Assembly: GCF_030272615.1 (NCBI RefSeq)
Contig: NC_081413.1
Span: 557,343,136 to 557,407,135, forward strand
Length of the DNA stretch: 64,000 nucleotides
Origin: Cryptomeria japonica
Lineage: Eukaryota; Streptophyta; Pinopsida; Cupressales; Cupressaceae
Direction: 5' to 3'
The notes below the pieces were generated by a model. That model searched no databases, was not told the origin of the DNA, and saw only the letters and a program-made list of their open reading frames with translations. Position 1 is the first letter of the stretch. The number at the start of each line of letters is the position of its first letter. The translations under genes and the position numbers were made by a program. Positions 10,105-20,896 of this stretch are shown in pieces.

Positions 10105-10719
10105 GTGGTAGATGCTGGGACGACAGAGGAGTATGAGATATGGTTTGCACCACGACAGCCAGTGCCATTGATAGATCCAGATATTCCAGTACCGAGGAGA
10201 CGGGAGGACTTCCCACTCATAAGAGAGGAGGGAGATGATGAGGACGAGGAGGATGACGAGGGTGATGATGAGGATGAGGGAGATGGGGATGAGGACGGAG
10301 CTGATAGTGAGGGGAATGATGATGGTGATGATGGTGGAGAGGACGATGAGGAGCCAAACTCAGCTGATCAGGAGACATTGCAGGATATTCCTATAGAGCT
10401 AGGGACAGCTAGGACAGAGGAGATGGATATGTGCAGGGCTACCATAGCGAGCCAGCAGGATTATATTGCAACATTGGAGAGACAACATGAGCAGTTCAAA
10501 GCGGAGATAGCTAGACTCACAGCAGCTCGAGATACAGCAATAGCGCAGGCACAGCAAGAGGGACAGAGAGTCACTGAGTTCATTGGGTCGATTAGGGATG
10601 CCAGTGCACGAGAGATGGCACAGATGCTGGTAGAGACCGAAGAGGAGAGACTGTATTGGAGGACACTATATGAGAGTGCAGTTCCACCGGAGCGGAGAGC
10701 ACCTTCATATCGGGCATGA
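10105..10719 (+). CDS. C-terminal acidic and coiled-coil part of the PMD protein in B
   Basis: In the same reading frame as the PMD exon, after two stops six bases apart. It starts near VDAGTTEEYEIWF, which aligns with VDVGVTKEYT in C. Next comes an Asp/Glu-rich stretch (roughly 10225-10350), then a predicted coiled coil containing ATLERQHEQFKAEIARL. The acidic tract plus coiled coil suggests a protein-interaction or chromatin-binding tail. It could be made by readthrough or be lost from the product. Confidence 0.6.
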   Translation: MVDAGTTEEYEIWFAPRQPVPLIDPDIPVPRRREDFPLIREEGDDEDEEDDEGDDEDEGDGDEDGADSEGNDDGDDGGEDDEEPNSADQETLQDIPIELGTARTEEMDMCRATIASQQDYIATLERQHEQFKAEIARLTAARDTAIAQAQQEGQRVTEFIGSIRDASAREMAQMLVETEEERLYWRTLYESAVPPERRAPSYRA

Positions 10720-11989
10720 TCGAGGACAGAGAGCAGGTCATGCTCTCGGAGGTCATTGAGCAGCATGGGGGTGAGTGGACCTATGAGACCACCACAACCA
10801 GGACCAGGGACAGGAGGGACATCATCTGCGAGACATGGCAGGGATGAGGAGGACAGAGGGAGCACCCAGTGATAGAGGCACGTACTCCTTATGACAGACA
10901 GTGGACATTATGTAGTTTGACATGTTGTAGTCAGCCTGCGGGCCATACTTAGGATAGACAGTCCAATTTTGTACTCCGACATGATTGTGATATGTGATAT
11001 GATATGCATCGATATGATTGGATGTTATATGTTATGACTTATGTTATTTTCTATGGATGGATGATTTATGCACTGTTTATGAACATGTATGGATGTATTT
11101 TTATGTATTTTTGATGCATTTATAATATGAAATGGATAAAATGCTTGATGTGATGCTTGATGCAATGCAAATGTACTAACCAAATGGATGCAGGATGCAA
11201 CATGTGTGTGTGGAGATCGGAGCACTAGACCGAACGGACTATCCAAACTGACGGAAGAAACGTTAGTAAGAAGAAATGAGATAGAGAACAGTTAGAGATG
11301 AAGAAAAATTTGCTTTCAGTAACGCACTTTGTAGGTGAGAACCTTTATTTTTATGTAGCAAAATGGATGCGTAGCATCATGGCATTGAAGGCCAGTGCTA
11401 AAATGCAACCCTTTTTGCAAAAGACAGACACATCATAGACAAACAACAATCGCAATTAAAAAAAAAAAGGATCATGAACCATCCCGGTCACTCTAAATCA
11501 CTCAGTGACATCATCGAGCAACATAGGAACATGATCAAAGCCAAAGATAAATCAATAAAAAGATAAGATACACAAATTCAAGCAAATCAGACAAACATCT
11601 TGATCTTCATTGTCAAAAGTTGAAAGTGCTAATAGGACGATCATGCTGTCTCGTTTCAGGAAATGCGGTACCCCGTCTAAGACAGGACACAGTCTGGTTT
11701 CGAGTATACCACACCCTGTATAAGACCCATGATAGAAGTGACAAAGGACAAATGATTTGGATGCTGATATTCGACTGATAAGACAATTATGATCAGCTTG
11801 AATGTCTGGGTTGATTGAAAAAGTTTATCTATTAACGCATGATTCCATTAAAGCGCAGTGTTGAATTGCGAGTTGTTGGATGTATGCTCAGCAATCTGTC
11901 TATGCACAAAAGGAATAATTTATTGTAAAATGTTTGTTTTTGTTTTTGTTTTGTTTTTCGAGTTTTACAAATTTTTTTGTTTTTCATTT

Positions 11990-12195
11990 TTTTAGGACTT
12001 TATATGATTTTTTTAGGGATTTTTTTCAGGACATTATTTGATTTTTATGAATTTTTTCAGGACATTATTTGATTTTTTTGACTTATTTCAGGACATTATT
12101 CGATTTTTATGACTTTTTTCAGGACATTTATGCGATTTTTATGAATTTTTTCAGGACATTATTTTATTTTTTTGACTTATTTCAGGACATTTATG
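11990..12195 (-). repeat. Minisatellite with TCAGGACATT core in B
   Basis: About seven head-to-tail degenerate copies of 30 to 34 bp with the core TTTTTTCAGGACATTATTTG. Its complement carries TCCTGAAAAAA, the core of the array in element A. C retains traces near 33960-34000. Confidence 0.75.
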
Positions 12196-12439
12196 GATTC
12201 AAAAGCTCCAGTGATTGATCATGACAAGGGGAAGGCACCCAATGCGCACTTGAAAGACACATAGACTGGGACCAAAACATATGTACAAGAAACTGGAGTA
12301 GGCAAGACAGTGATGTTGACCAATAACAGGCCTGGAATAGAACATTGGGTCGAGACAAAGATAGGCATGATAAACTGACCGAGAGAAAGCATAGCTAGAA
12401 GTCATGATAGATGACAAAGCAATAATCTCATTACTCATG

Positions 12440-12502
12440 GCGCTTGATTGCCAGGTTTTCACCATGGTACTTGCCCAAAGCGCCTGTTTGCCAGGTTTTC
12501 AC
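12440..12502 (-). other. Conserved GAAAACCTGG motif pair, element B
   Basis: Two minus-strand copies 40 bp apart (12440-12463 and 12480-12502), both containing GTGAAAACCTGGCAA. They lie just beyond the integrase stop, next to an A-rich tract in element sense, as in A and C. Confidence 0.7.
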
Positions 12503-12662
12503 TAGAGGGCGAATCATTTTTTTCTCTTTACTTTTTTGCTTTTTTTCATTTTTCTTTTTTTACTTTTTTTATTTTTTTCATTTTTTTTTTGTATTTTTTT
12601 GCTTTTTTCATTTTTTTTTTGTATTTTTTCAGGATCATACTTGAAGAAGTGCTGATAAAAAA

Positions 12663-14192
12663 TTACGCCCAGTACTTGCGAAGATGCATGCTATTGATAG
12701 GATCAGACAGAGGTTCACCTTCTGGAGTCGCAAGCTGATATGCCCCCGAGCCATAGGCTGCAGTTACTATGAAAGGCCCAACCCAATTAGGTTCAAACTT
12801 GCCCTTGATGATGTCAGAAGACTGTGCATTCTTGGGATTTGCCTTTAAAACCAGGTCTCCCACTTCGAAGTGTTGCCCTTTGACCTTCTTATTATAAGAG
12901 CGATGGAGACGGTTTTGATATGCTTGCAAATGTGTCAGAGCTGTCTGACGTTTCTCATCTAACATCTCAAGCTGATGCAGCCGAGAGACTCTGTGTGTCT
13001 CATCATCAATCAGGTGTTGCAAGGAAACCCTCAAGGAAGGAATCTCGACTTCCAAAGGTAAAATGGCTTCCGCACCATACACCAAGGAATAAGGTGTTGC
13101 ACCAGTAGGGGTGCGGATAGAAGTGCGATAGGCCCATAGTGCTGGATTTAACTGTATGTGCCAATCTCAACCAACGTCATTGACAACTTTCTTCAGGATC
13201 TTGATAATGGTTTTATTTGATGCTTCAGCTTGACCATTACCTTGTGGATAATACGGACTGGAAAAACGATGTTGAATATGAAACTTGTCACAGAGTTCTT
13301 TGACATCTTTATTCTTAAAAGGTCAACCATTATCTGTGACTATGGTAAGGGGTACCCCATATCTGCATATGATATAGTTCAACAAGAATTTTGAAATTTG
13401 GACACCAATGATATAAGTCATGGGGATAGCCTTGATCCATTTGGTAAAATATTCTATAGCTGTAATAATGAACTTGTGTCCATTTGCAGATGTTGGGTGA
13501 ATCTTGCCGATAAGATCCAATCCCCATTGAGAAAAGGGCCATGGTGATATAACAGAATGAAGCTCTTGAGCTGGTGCATGAATATAATTTCCATGGATCT
13601 GGCACTTGTAGCACTTTTTAACAAAATCATGAACATCTTTTTCCAAAGTAGGCCAATAATACCCAACATGAATCAACTTTTTGGCTAAGCTAAGACCATT
13701 GAAATGTCCCCCACATATACCATCGTGAACCTCGTGTAAAGCCGTTTGTGCTTCGTCAGAATCCAAACACCTGAGGAGGGTATGGTCAAAGGAACGGCGG
13801 TAAAGGGTGTCAGCGATGATGACATATTTGGCTGTCTGTCGGATAAAGGCTTGGCGTTGGTTAGCGGAAAGGTTAGGTGGTAAGGTTTGGGATTTCAAAT
13901 ATTGATATACGTCATTGTACCATGGGGAATTGGGACCAACAAGAATGCACATCACATCAGCTGTCGAAATGTCAAAAGAGGGAACCAGCAATTGTTCGAC
14001 CAAGAATTCACACTTGTCCATATTATGAGGCATATTCAACATGGAAGCAATCGTAGCCATTGCATCTGCCGACTTGTTTTGCATTCTTGGCACTTGACTG
14101 AACTGGATAGCTATGAATTTTGTCTTGAAGAAATCTACCATGTGCTTATAAGGAATAAGCTTTTCATCTTTTGTTTCGTAGTCATCATTCAC
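12663..14192 (-). pseudogene. Integrase of element B (with end of second RNase H), two internal stops
   Basis: Read from 14192 down. The first part is the tail of the second RNase H and a linker. Next comes the integrase zinc-binding region (HEVHDGICGGH ... CYKCQ), the DDE core (WGLDLIGKIHPTSANG, then IVTDNG, then the YYPQGNG and EASNK region), and a C-terminal segment starting MVYGAEAILPLEVE and ending SMHLRKYWA. The frame is constant but carries TGA at 13323-13325 (after TDNG) and TGA at 13167-13169 (in VG-stop-DWH). C has CAT at the latter codon, which fits decay of a CpG codon in both copies. Residues D, D and E are present. Confidence 0.88.
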
Positions 14193-14195
14193 TTG

Positions 14196-14930
14196 TCAGA
14201 TGACTAATTGAGAATCTCCATAGACTTGCAAATGCTTGATGTTCCAGTGGACTGCTACTCGGAGTCCTGTGACCAGTGCTTCATACTCTGCAATGTTATT
14301 GGTATAGTGGAAAGTTATTCTGTAGGACTTTGGAATAGCGTCACCTTGAGGGGTGACAAACAAGATGCCTGCTCCGGACCCGAACTTAGTATGGGACCCA
14401 TCAAAGTATAACTTCCATTCATTAGAGGATGTGAAAGCAAAGACTGATTCATCTAGAAAATCGGTCAACATGGGATGATCGTCAGAAATAGGAGCGTCTG
14501 CAAGTTGATCTGCTATGACTTGTCCTTTGATCGCCTTTCGCTCCATATACTCAATGTCAAATTCACTGAGAATCATGACCCATTTTGCTAGGCGACCTGT
14601 CAAAGCTGCTCGGCTAAGCAAATATTTTAAGGGATCAATTTTTGCAACCAACAATGTTTGGTGGCTTAGCATATAATGTCGGAGCTTTTGTGTTGCAAAT
14701 ACCACTGCTAAGCATGCCCTCTCAATAGTTGAATAATTTAATTCATAACCAACCAGTGTCCGGCTGATATAATAAATAGCTCTTTCTTTGCCATTCTCAT
14801 CTTGTTGAGCCAAGAGAACTCCTAATGTTGTTTCAGTTGCAGAGATATACAATAAGAAGGGCTTTCCTTCTATAGGAGGCATTAGAATAGGCGGGTGACA
14901 GCAAATAGTCTTTGAAAGGTTGATTGACAT
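14196..14930 (-). pseudogene. RNase H plus second (archaeal-type) RNase H of element B
   Basis: The first half is Ty3-type RNase H: FLLYISATETTLGVLLAQ, then YYISRTL, then LRHYMLSHQTLLVAK. The second half is another RNase H: WKLYFDGSHTKFGSGAGI, NNIAEYEALVTGL and YGDSQLV. Two RNase H domains in a row are diagnostic of the Tat group of plant gypsy elements. The frame ends at TGA (14196-14198) inside QLVI-stop-QV, and the same TGA sits at the same place in C. A frameshift separates this part from the reverse transcriptase at 14931-15023. Confidence 0.88.
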
Positions 14931-15022
14931 TGCTCAGTCCATTTAAAAGCGACACCTTTGTGCAGTAGATGTTGGAATGGATGACATTTGTCGGCCAACT
15001 GAGCTATGAAGTGACGAATTGA

Positions 15023-16657
15023 CTAGAGCTTTCCTTGTAGACTTCTTAATTGCCAGAGGTTGGAAGGTGGAGGCATATCCTCCATTATTGCTTTGACCTT
15101 GGTGGGGTCGACCTTAATGCCTCGGCGAGAAACAATGTATCCGAGTAATTTGCCAGCTGTAACACCAAAGACACACTTTTTTGGATTGAGCCTGAGTTTG
15201 TAGGTCTCCATTCTGTCAAAGATTGGGCCCAAGATGGCTAGATGACTATCTCTGGTAACAGATTTGCATAACAAGTCATCAACATAATCCTCCATCAAAG
15301 TATGCATGAAATCATGAAAAATTATTGTCATTACTCTTTGATATGTTGCACCGGCATTTTTGAGACCGAAGGGCATCACATTCCAGCAATAGGTGCCCCA
15401 AGCACAGGTGAATGTTGTCTTATGTTGATCTTCAGGTGCAATGTGGATTTGGTTGTAGCCGGAGAAACCATCCATTAGTGAAAGCATCTCACATCCAGCC
15501 GTCATGTCCACTATGATGTCTATGTTTGGCAATGGAAAATCATCCTTAGGGCATGCTTTATTCAGGTCCCTAAAATCTATGCAGATTCTGATGCCCCCAG
15601 TTACTTTGCTAACTGGTACTAAATTTGAAATCCAATCTGCATAATCAATGGGTCCGATGAAGCCCACATCTAGCAATTTTTTTAGCTCCACTTTAACCAA
15701 AAGAGCCACCTGAGGATGCATCTTTCTAATTTTTTGTTTGACGGGCTTAGCACCTACTTTCAATGGCAAATGATGAAGGACTAACTTTGGATCAAGGCCA
15801 GGCATATCTGCATAGGACCATGCAAAGCTGATCTTCTTCTCTAGAAAGAAATTGACAAAATCTATCTTTTCTTGTTTTGATAGAGAAGAAGCAAAATGAA
15901 TGACCTTAGGGTTGTCAGGTGTACCCAAATTGATTTCCTCGGTCATCTCCACAAGCAATGTTGATTTGTCCTGAATTGATAGGGGTACGTCCACTCTTCC
16001 ACCTTTGGGCGCCTCAGAAAGGTTTTCACCCGCAGGTACGTCTTTTATTTTTACTTTTGTAGAATTAGAGAGTGCCTTACGGTTTTCACTCAAAGATCTA
16101 TTCTTTTGATTTTTTTCTTTTTCTTTTTCTTTTTCATGACTGGAAGAGGGAGTTGACTCCCCAAAATATGCTGTGGAATCCAGGTCAATAGCAAATCCTG
16201 CCTTATGATCGCCCTGTGGTATGCCTTCCCGTAGTCCCAGGAATTCTGCAATTGCTTCGTCATTTTGAAAACAGTCCAATGTGAGCGGTTCTTGTTGGTC
16301 ATATTGGATAAGCTGGGGATAAATGAGGGGCATGTCATCATCGATTGTAAGGATAGAGAGGGCTGATATGGTAAAAATGTGAACATCTATGGTGTCACTA
16401 TCTGAACTACTTGTATCGGATTCGGAGCTTGGATCCCAAAATGACTCTATCCAAGCATGAGGACATGTTTTAGGAAGAGGAGTTATTTCATGTTTGTCTT
16501 CCATGGGCAAATTATCAGGTTCAATGAAGATATTATCAAGGGCATAGGAGCTAGAAGAAAAGGAACTCCACTCCCATTCATTAGAATCAGTCTCAGGTTG
16601 GGTATCCTCAGGTGTTATTTCATCGTTAGAATCACGCCCTTTTCGACACGTGGACAT
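15023..16657 (-). pseudogene. Reverse transcriptase of element B with acidic N-terminal linker
   Basis: The N-terminal 200 residues are an acidic, serine-rich linker (SNEWEWSSFSSSSYALDN). The reverse transcriptase follows: FAWSYADMPGLDP, GGIRICIDFRDLNKACPKDD, LMDGFSGYNQI, MPFGLKNAGATYQR, and the catalytic YVDD at 15275-15286. It ends in the thumb with LLGYIVSRRGIKVDP and a stop near 15023. It is in the same frame as the protease part upstream, separated by a TGA at 16715-16717. Catalytic residues are intact. Confidence 0.9.
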
Positions 16658-16714
16658 TTTGGTAGATGTGGATCCAATTCGTAATGGTACAAAACTTAAC
16701 CCTAAAGTTGGGGG

Positions 16715-18304
16715 TCACCTCGTGGGTATGACAGGTTCTAGCCTTCCATTGTTGTTCAGGCCTAAGCCACTGCAACCATCATATCCTTTCTTCTGCAGCA
16801 TAGTAAATCCTTTGCCATACAATTCCACTGGCAACTTGACAGGTGGGGTTTCAGTTGGATCTTTATAGAGCCAATCTATGACACCATCATCTACAGTTTC
16901 TTTGTCAAGTTCTCCCCATCTTGCAAATGTAGTGGGAGGCTGATATTGAATAATGACCTTGGTTTCCTTTTGCAATAAATGCGGTTTTCCATATGATTTT
17001 GGAGACATCGGCAAATTTCCAATGAGGAATGTTTGGTCCATTGAATATTCTCCACACCCTTGGTCCTGTATCTTCAATTTTCCTTTGACAACATCTAACA
17101 ATGCATTGGGATCCACATAACCATCTGATTTAGCTTCTCTATTGACTGGGACTTGTTGCTGAGGAGTATCCTTTAAGGTAGCATAGAACTGAAATGGATT
17201 AGGATCTCCTGGAATTGTTATCTCAGTTCCATTGTAAGGATATTTTAGACATTGATGATAGGTGGATGGAACTGCCTTCATTGCATGGATCCATGGACGG
17301 CCAAGAATCATATTATAAGGGAGATCAAGGTCTAGGACTTGTAGGAAAGTGTTTTCCATCACTAGACCAACTTTGATAGGCAATGTAATTATCCCTTTGG
17401 ATGGGCGTTCAACATCATCATATGCTTTGATTGTTATTCTTTTGGAAGCATCAATATCATTTTCTGTATATCCAAGGCCAATGACCACTCTCAAGGTACA
17501 AATGTTAAGACCTACTCCGCCATCTATCAAGACTCGTCGGATTTTGCAATTATGGACAAAGACTTCAAGGTGCAAAGGATCGTTATGAGGGAGCTTATCA
17601 GGTGAGATATCACTATCAGAAAATGCGACACTTTGGGAAACAGCTAAATGTCCAATCCACGCTTGAAATTGGTCAACATCAATATTTGTCGGGACAGTGG
17701 ACTCAATCAAAGCTTTATCTAAGACTGCACGATGCATGGGAGGCATTTTCAACAACTCTAGAATGGATATTTGTGCAGGTGTTTTTCCTAGATGATCCAA
17801 AAGATTATACTGACTTGCAGAAGTTGGTTTGGGAGGAGCCGCAGGAGCTCCTTTCAAGATTATTTTGGATCGACGAGTGGTGACCGCACAAGAAGGATCT
17901 TGTCCTTTTATTCTCAAGGTGGAAACATACTCATTTGACGCATGAAAACAATTAATAACATTGTGATAACCGGTATTTGCATAATGGGTCGTTTGAGCAG
18001 AGTTGGAAGAAGACGCTTTACCCTTGTCATGATCCAGCAAAGGAGTTTTGAAAATGGTATGATCAGTGTTGGAGGTCAGATGGGGTGGATCTACCTCAAT
18101 TACTCCTTGCTCTAATAAATCTTGAATCATATGTTTTAATTGAAAACATGAAGCAGTTTTATGTCCTTTGGACCGATGATACTCACAGTATGCATTATCA
18201 TTCCACCAATGCAGCTTTACCGCTGGTTCTGCCTTAATATCTGGTAGCTTGATAAATTTCGCTTGTATTAATTGCTTCATTACTGATTTGATAGGCTCTC
18301 CCAA
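16715..18304 (-). pseudogene. gag nucleocapsid, protease and G-patch region of element B
   Basis: In frame with gag upstream. It holds a C-x2-H-x4-H-x4-C zinc element (CEYHRSKGHKTASC, about residues 40-53). A retropepsin with VLIDGGVGLNICTL (catalytic Asp near 17523; DGG instead of DSG/DTG, as often seen in this lineage) and LPYNMILGRPWIH follows. The C-terminus is a G-patch motif with GFTMLQKKGYDGCSGLGL. G-patches follow the protease in some retroviruses and bind nucleic acid. It ends at TGA 16715-16717, after which the same frame continues into the reverse transcriptase segment. Confidence 0.85.
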
Positions 18305-20896
18305 TGGCGTAAACTGTCGAGGGGGCCCATCCCTCGATTGGAAGGGTTTGCGTTGTTGATTTTTTTGTTGGCCTTGTTGTTGATTATATTGTTGAGCATG
18401 TTGTTGATATTGCGGCTGTTGAGCATGCTGTTGATATTGCGGCTGTTGAGCATGCTGTTGATATTGTGGCTATTGAGTAACATTGCTCCTTGGTGCTTGA
18501 TTTTGTTCCATAGTTGACATGTTAGGAACACTCATTTTCTTGATTATGAATGGGGGTTGATTTGCATTCACCGCTCTCGCATCAACAACACCATCATTAG
18601 TGACATTCTTGTTCTTATGCCAAAATCTATTTCTGTCCCCTGAATAATTTGTGTTGTCATTATCTTTATTGAGCTTGATAATTCCTTTAGCTACAAGAGC
18701 CGTTTCAATGCTCATTCCTTTCTTAATGAGTTTCTCTATAGTACTAGGACTTTTCAATTTTAGCTCATACATCATTTCTGGGACCAAATTCTGGATAAAC
18801 AGATTCACTTGTTGTTCTTCAAGTATATCGAGAGAAGAACGACTATACAAGCTTCGCCAGCGTTGCAAGAAAGTCACTAATGGTTCACCTTGCTTTTGCT
18901 TGGTATTGCATAAATCTGACATAGTCACGTCACTGTCGAAATTAAACACGAAATGAGATAAAAACTTTTGAGCCAATTCTGACCAAGTCTTTATATTTCC
19001 TGGCAGATGTGAATACCAATCCATGGCTTGTCCCGTGAGACTTCATGCAAATAATCGCATTAAATATGTCTCTTCATAGCTCACTTCCATACATGCCACA
19101 AAAAATGCTTGAATATGATCTTTTGGATTGCCATTCCCTTTATATTTCTCAAAGTTAGGTGCCTCAAAATTCTTAGGGAATGGAGGCATGTATACACTCT
19201 TGTCAAATGGATTAGGACATAAATCTTGATCTGTATACAACTTCTTTGTTCCTTTAGTTTCTAATGCATCAACTTTTCGTTGCAAATTCTCAAGTTGTTG
19301 CGCAATTGTATCAGATTTTAGAGGTCCATCATTAATCCCAGTTGGTATTCTTTGTTGATATATCGCATTTTCGATCGGTTGTTGATACTCTACAATGGGC
19401 ATTTTTGGCGTTTCCGGCACATAAAGTTCTTGGTACATCTCTTGTTGTTGTGGTTGTGCTATGCCTTGATATTGACCTTGTTGTTGTGCTTCTTGGAGCC
19501 TAGGTTGATATTGCAATTGAGTAGGTTGTTGATATTGCATAGGCGCCACTTGCGGTTGTGAAGTAGGATAGCTTGTTTGCCTTGGCATATATTGTAGCAC
19601 ATGTTGGTGTTGAGGCTGACAAATAGGAATTTGTTGACTTTGTGCCAATTGTTGTCGTGGTGTATATCCCATCAATTGCAAAAAACTTTGTTTAGATGGT
19701 TTTCGTTGCTTCTCCTTAGGATGGGGTATGGCACTTGCATTAACTTGTTGTGTTGCTTGTCCAATCCATTGTGATGGTTGCAAGTTTGTGTTAACTTGTA
19801 ATGGTGCCGAAGGCGCTGCAATTTCTTGTCGAATGTGATATTGTTGTTGTTGCTCATCATTTGTTTGCACATTCGATTGTACCTTTTGTATATTATTCAA
19901 TCGTTGCAACAATTGTTGTTGGTACAAACCACTATCCGTAGCTCTTTGTGTCGCCATTATCGAAGGATCTGTCGCAATAGTGTTTGGCAAATATATTGAA
20001 TTTAATGGGACATAAGAACTTTTTTGCATCGTGGAATTGCTTTGGACATTATTGACATTAGGCATTCCAGTTGTGAAGCTTTCTTGTATCTTAGATGTTG
20101 ATCCAATTTTATGCATATTAGGAACTACTTCTTGTTGAGGGATATCTGTCAATATTTGCGTAGTCCTTGTTTGATCTTGTGTTGCAGGTGTTACATTGAA
20201 TAGTGGATTATTTATTGTCTCAAATGGTGACTTTTGAGGAATAGTCACTGTCAATGCCTTTGAAGCACGTTTACTCATTAAGGTAGGCTGAGTTTCAGGT
20301 TGCACATTTTCTTCAGTTGGATGTGGAGAGAAACTTAACAACTCACCACTTTGTTGTTTTTGCACATTGACTTGTTCGTTTGAAGAGGTCACATTACTCG
20401 TCATGTTAAGATATTTTTGTGGAAACATCTTAAAGACTTTACTCAAGAACTTATCCATCTTTTTTGTTATCTTTGGATTCTGAAGGAACATGTCAATATC
20501 ATCTGAATCATCGGAATCGGATGAAGAGTCTGGTTGGATATTTGAATTTGTTTCTTGGTGAATGCCTTGACCTAAACCAAATCCTTGTGAGAGAGTTGGT
20601 TCTTCATACAATGTTTGTATTTCCTGTTGCAAGCTGGGCTGGTTCCAATTGAAAGGTGCATTTCCTCTTGGAGTTGGTGGGACACTCCCTTGTCCTGGTT
20701 TCATAGGTACAAACACTGGTTCATATAATGGTGGTGGTCCAAGTTGAACCGTTCCATATGGTGGTAGAGATGTGTTTGATGAACCTTCAACTTGCACTGT
20801 TTGACTAGTTTGAAACTGCGAATTTGCTATGTTGTCCATGGGTTGATACATTGGTTCACTCATCTTCTTAGATCTTGATCTTGTCTCAACAGGCAT
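18304..20896 (-). pseudogene. gag of element B
   Basis: The best start is the ATG at 20894-20896 (MPVETRSRSKKM); an upstream ATG at 20986 would add a poor leader. The N-terminal 550 residues are low-complexity and rich in Gln, Asn, Pro and Ser. The conserved retrotransposon gag core follows: PPFPKNFEAPNFEKYKGNGN, DHIQAFFVACMEVSYEETYL, MDWYSHLPG, WSELAQKFLSHF and the DLCNTKQKQGE region. TGA at 19043-19045 and TAG at 18470-18472 interrupt it without changing frame. The product would form the virus-like particle. Confidence 0.85.
18390..18475 (-). repeat. 27-bp coding repeat in gag of B (QPQYQQHAQ)
   Basis: Three nearly identical 27-bp units encode a Gln/Tyr-rich repeat at the gag/protease junction. 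The TAG stop at 18470-18472 lies in the first unit. Confidence 0.8.

Larger units (their letters stand above)
10720..12640 (-). other. Non-coding region of B between PMD gene and integrase end
   Basis: No supported gene. Contents: an AT-rich ATGATATG-like stretch (10980-11180); a segment at 11300-11520 shared with C near 33250-33300; a tandem array at 11990-12195 (about seven copies of a unit containing TTTTTTCAGGACATTA); the conserved GAAAACCTGG motif pair at 12440-12502 (reverse complement on the plus strand); and a T-rich tract at 12515-12630. In element sense this is the 3' untranslated region of gag-pol. It is also where the antisense PMD transcript would end. Confidence 0.6.

Noticed and set aside
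18651-18956. Plus-strand frame opposite gag of B
   Set aside because: Complement of conserved gag coding sequence; no independent evidence.
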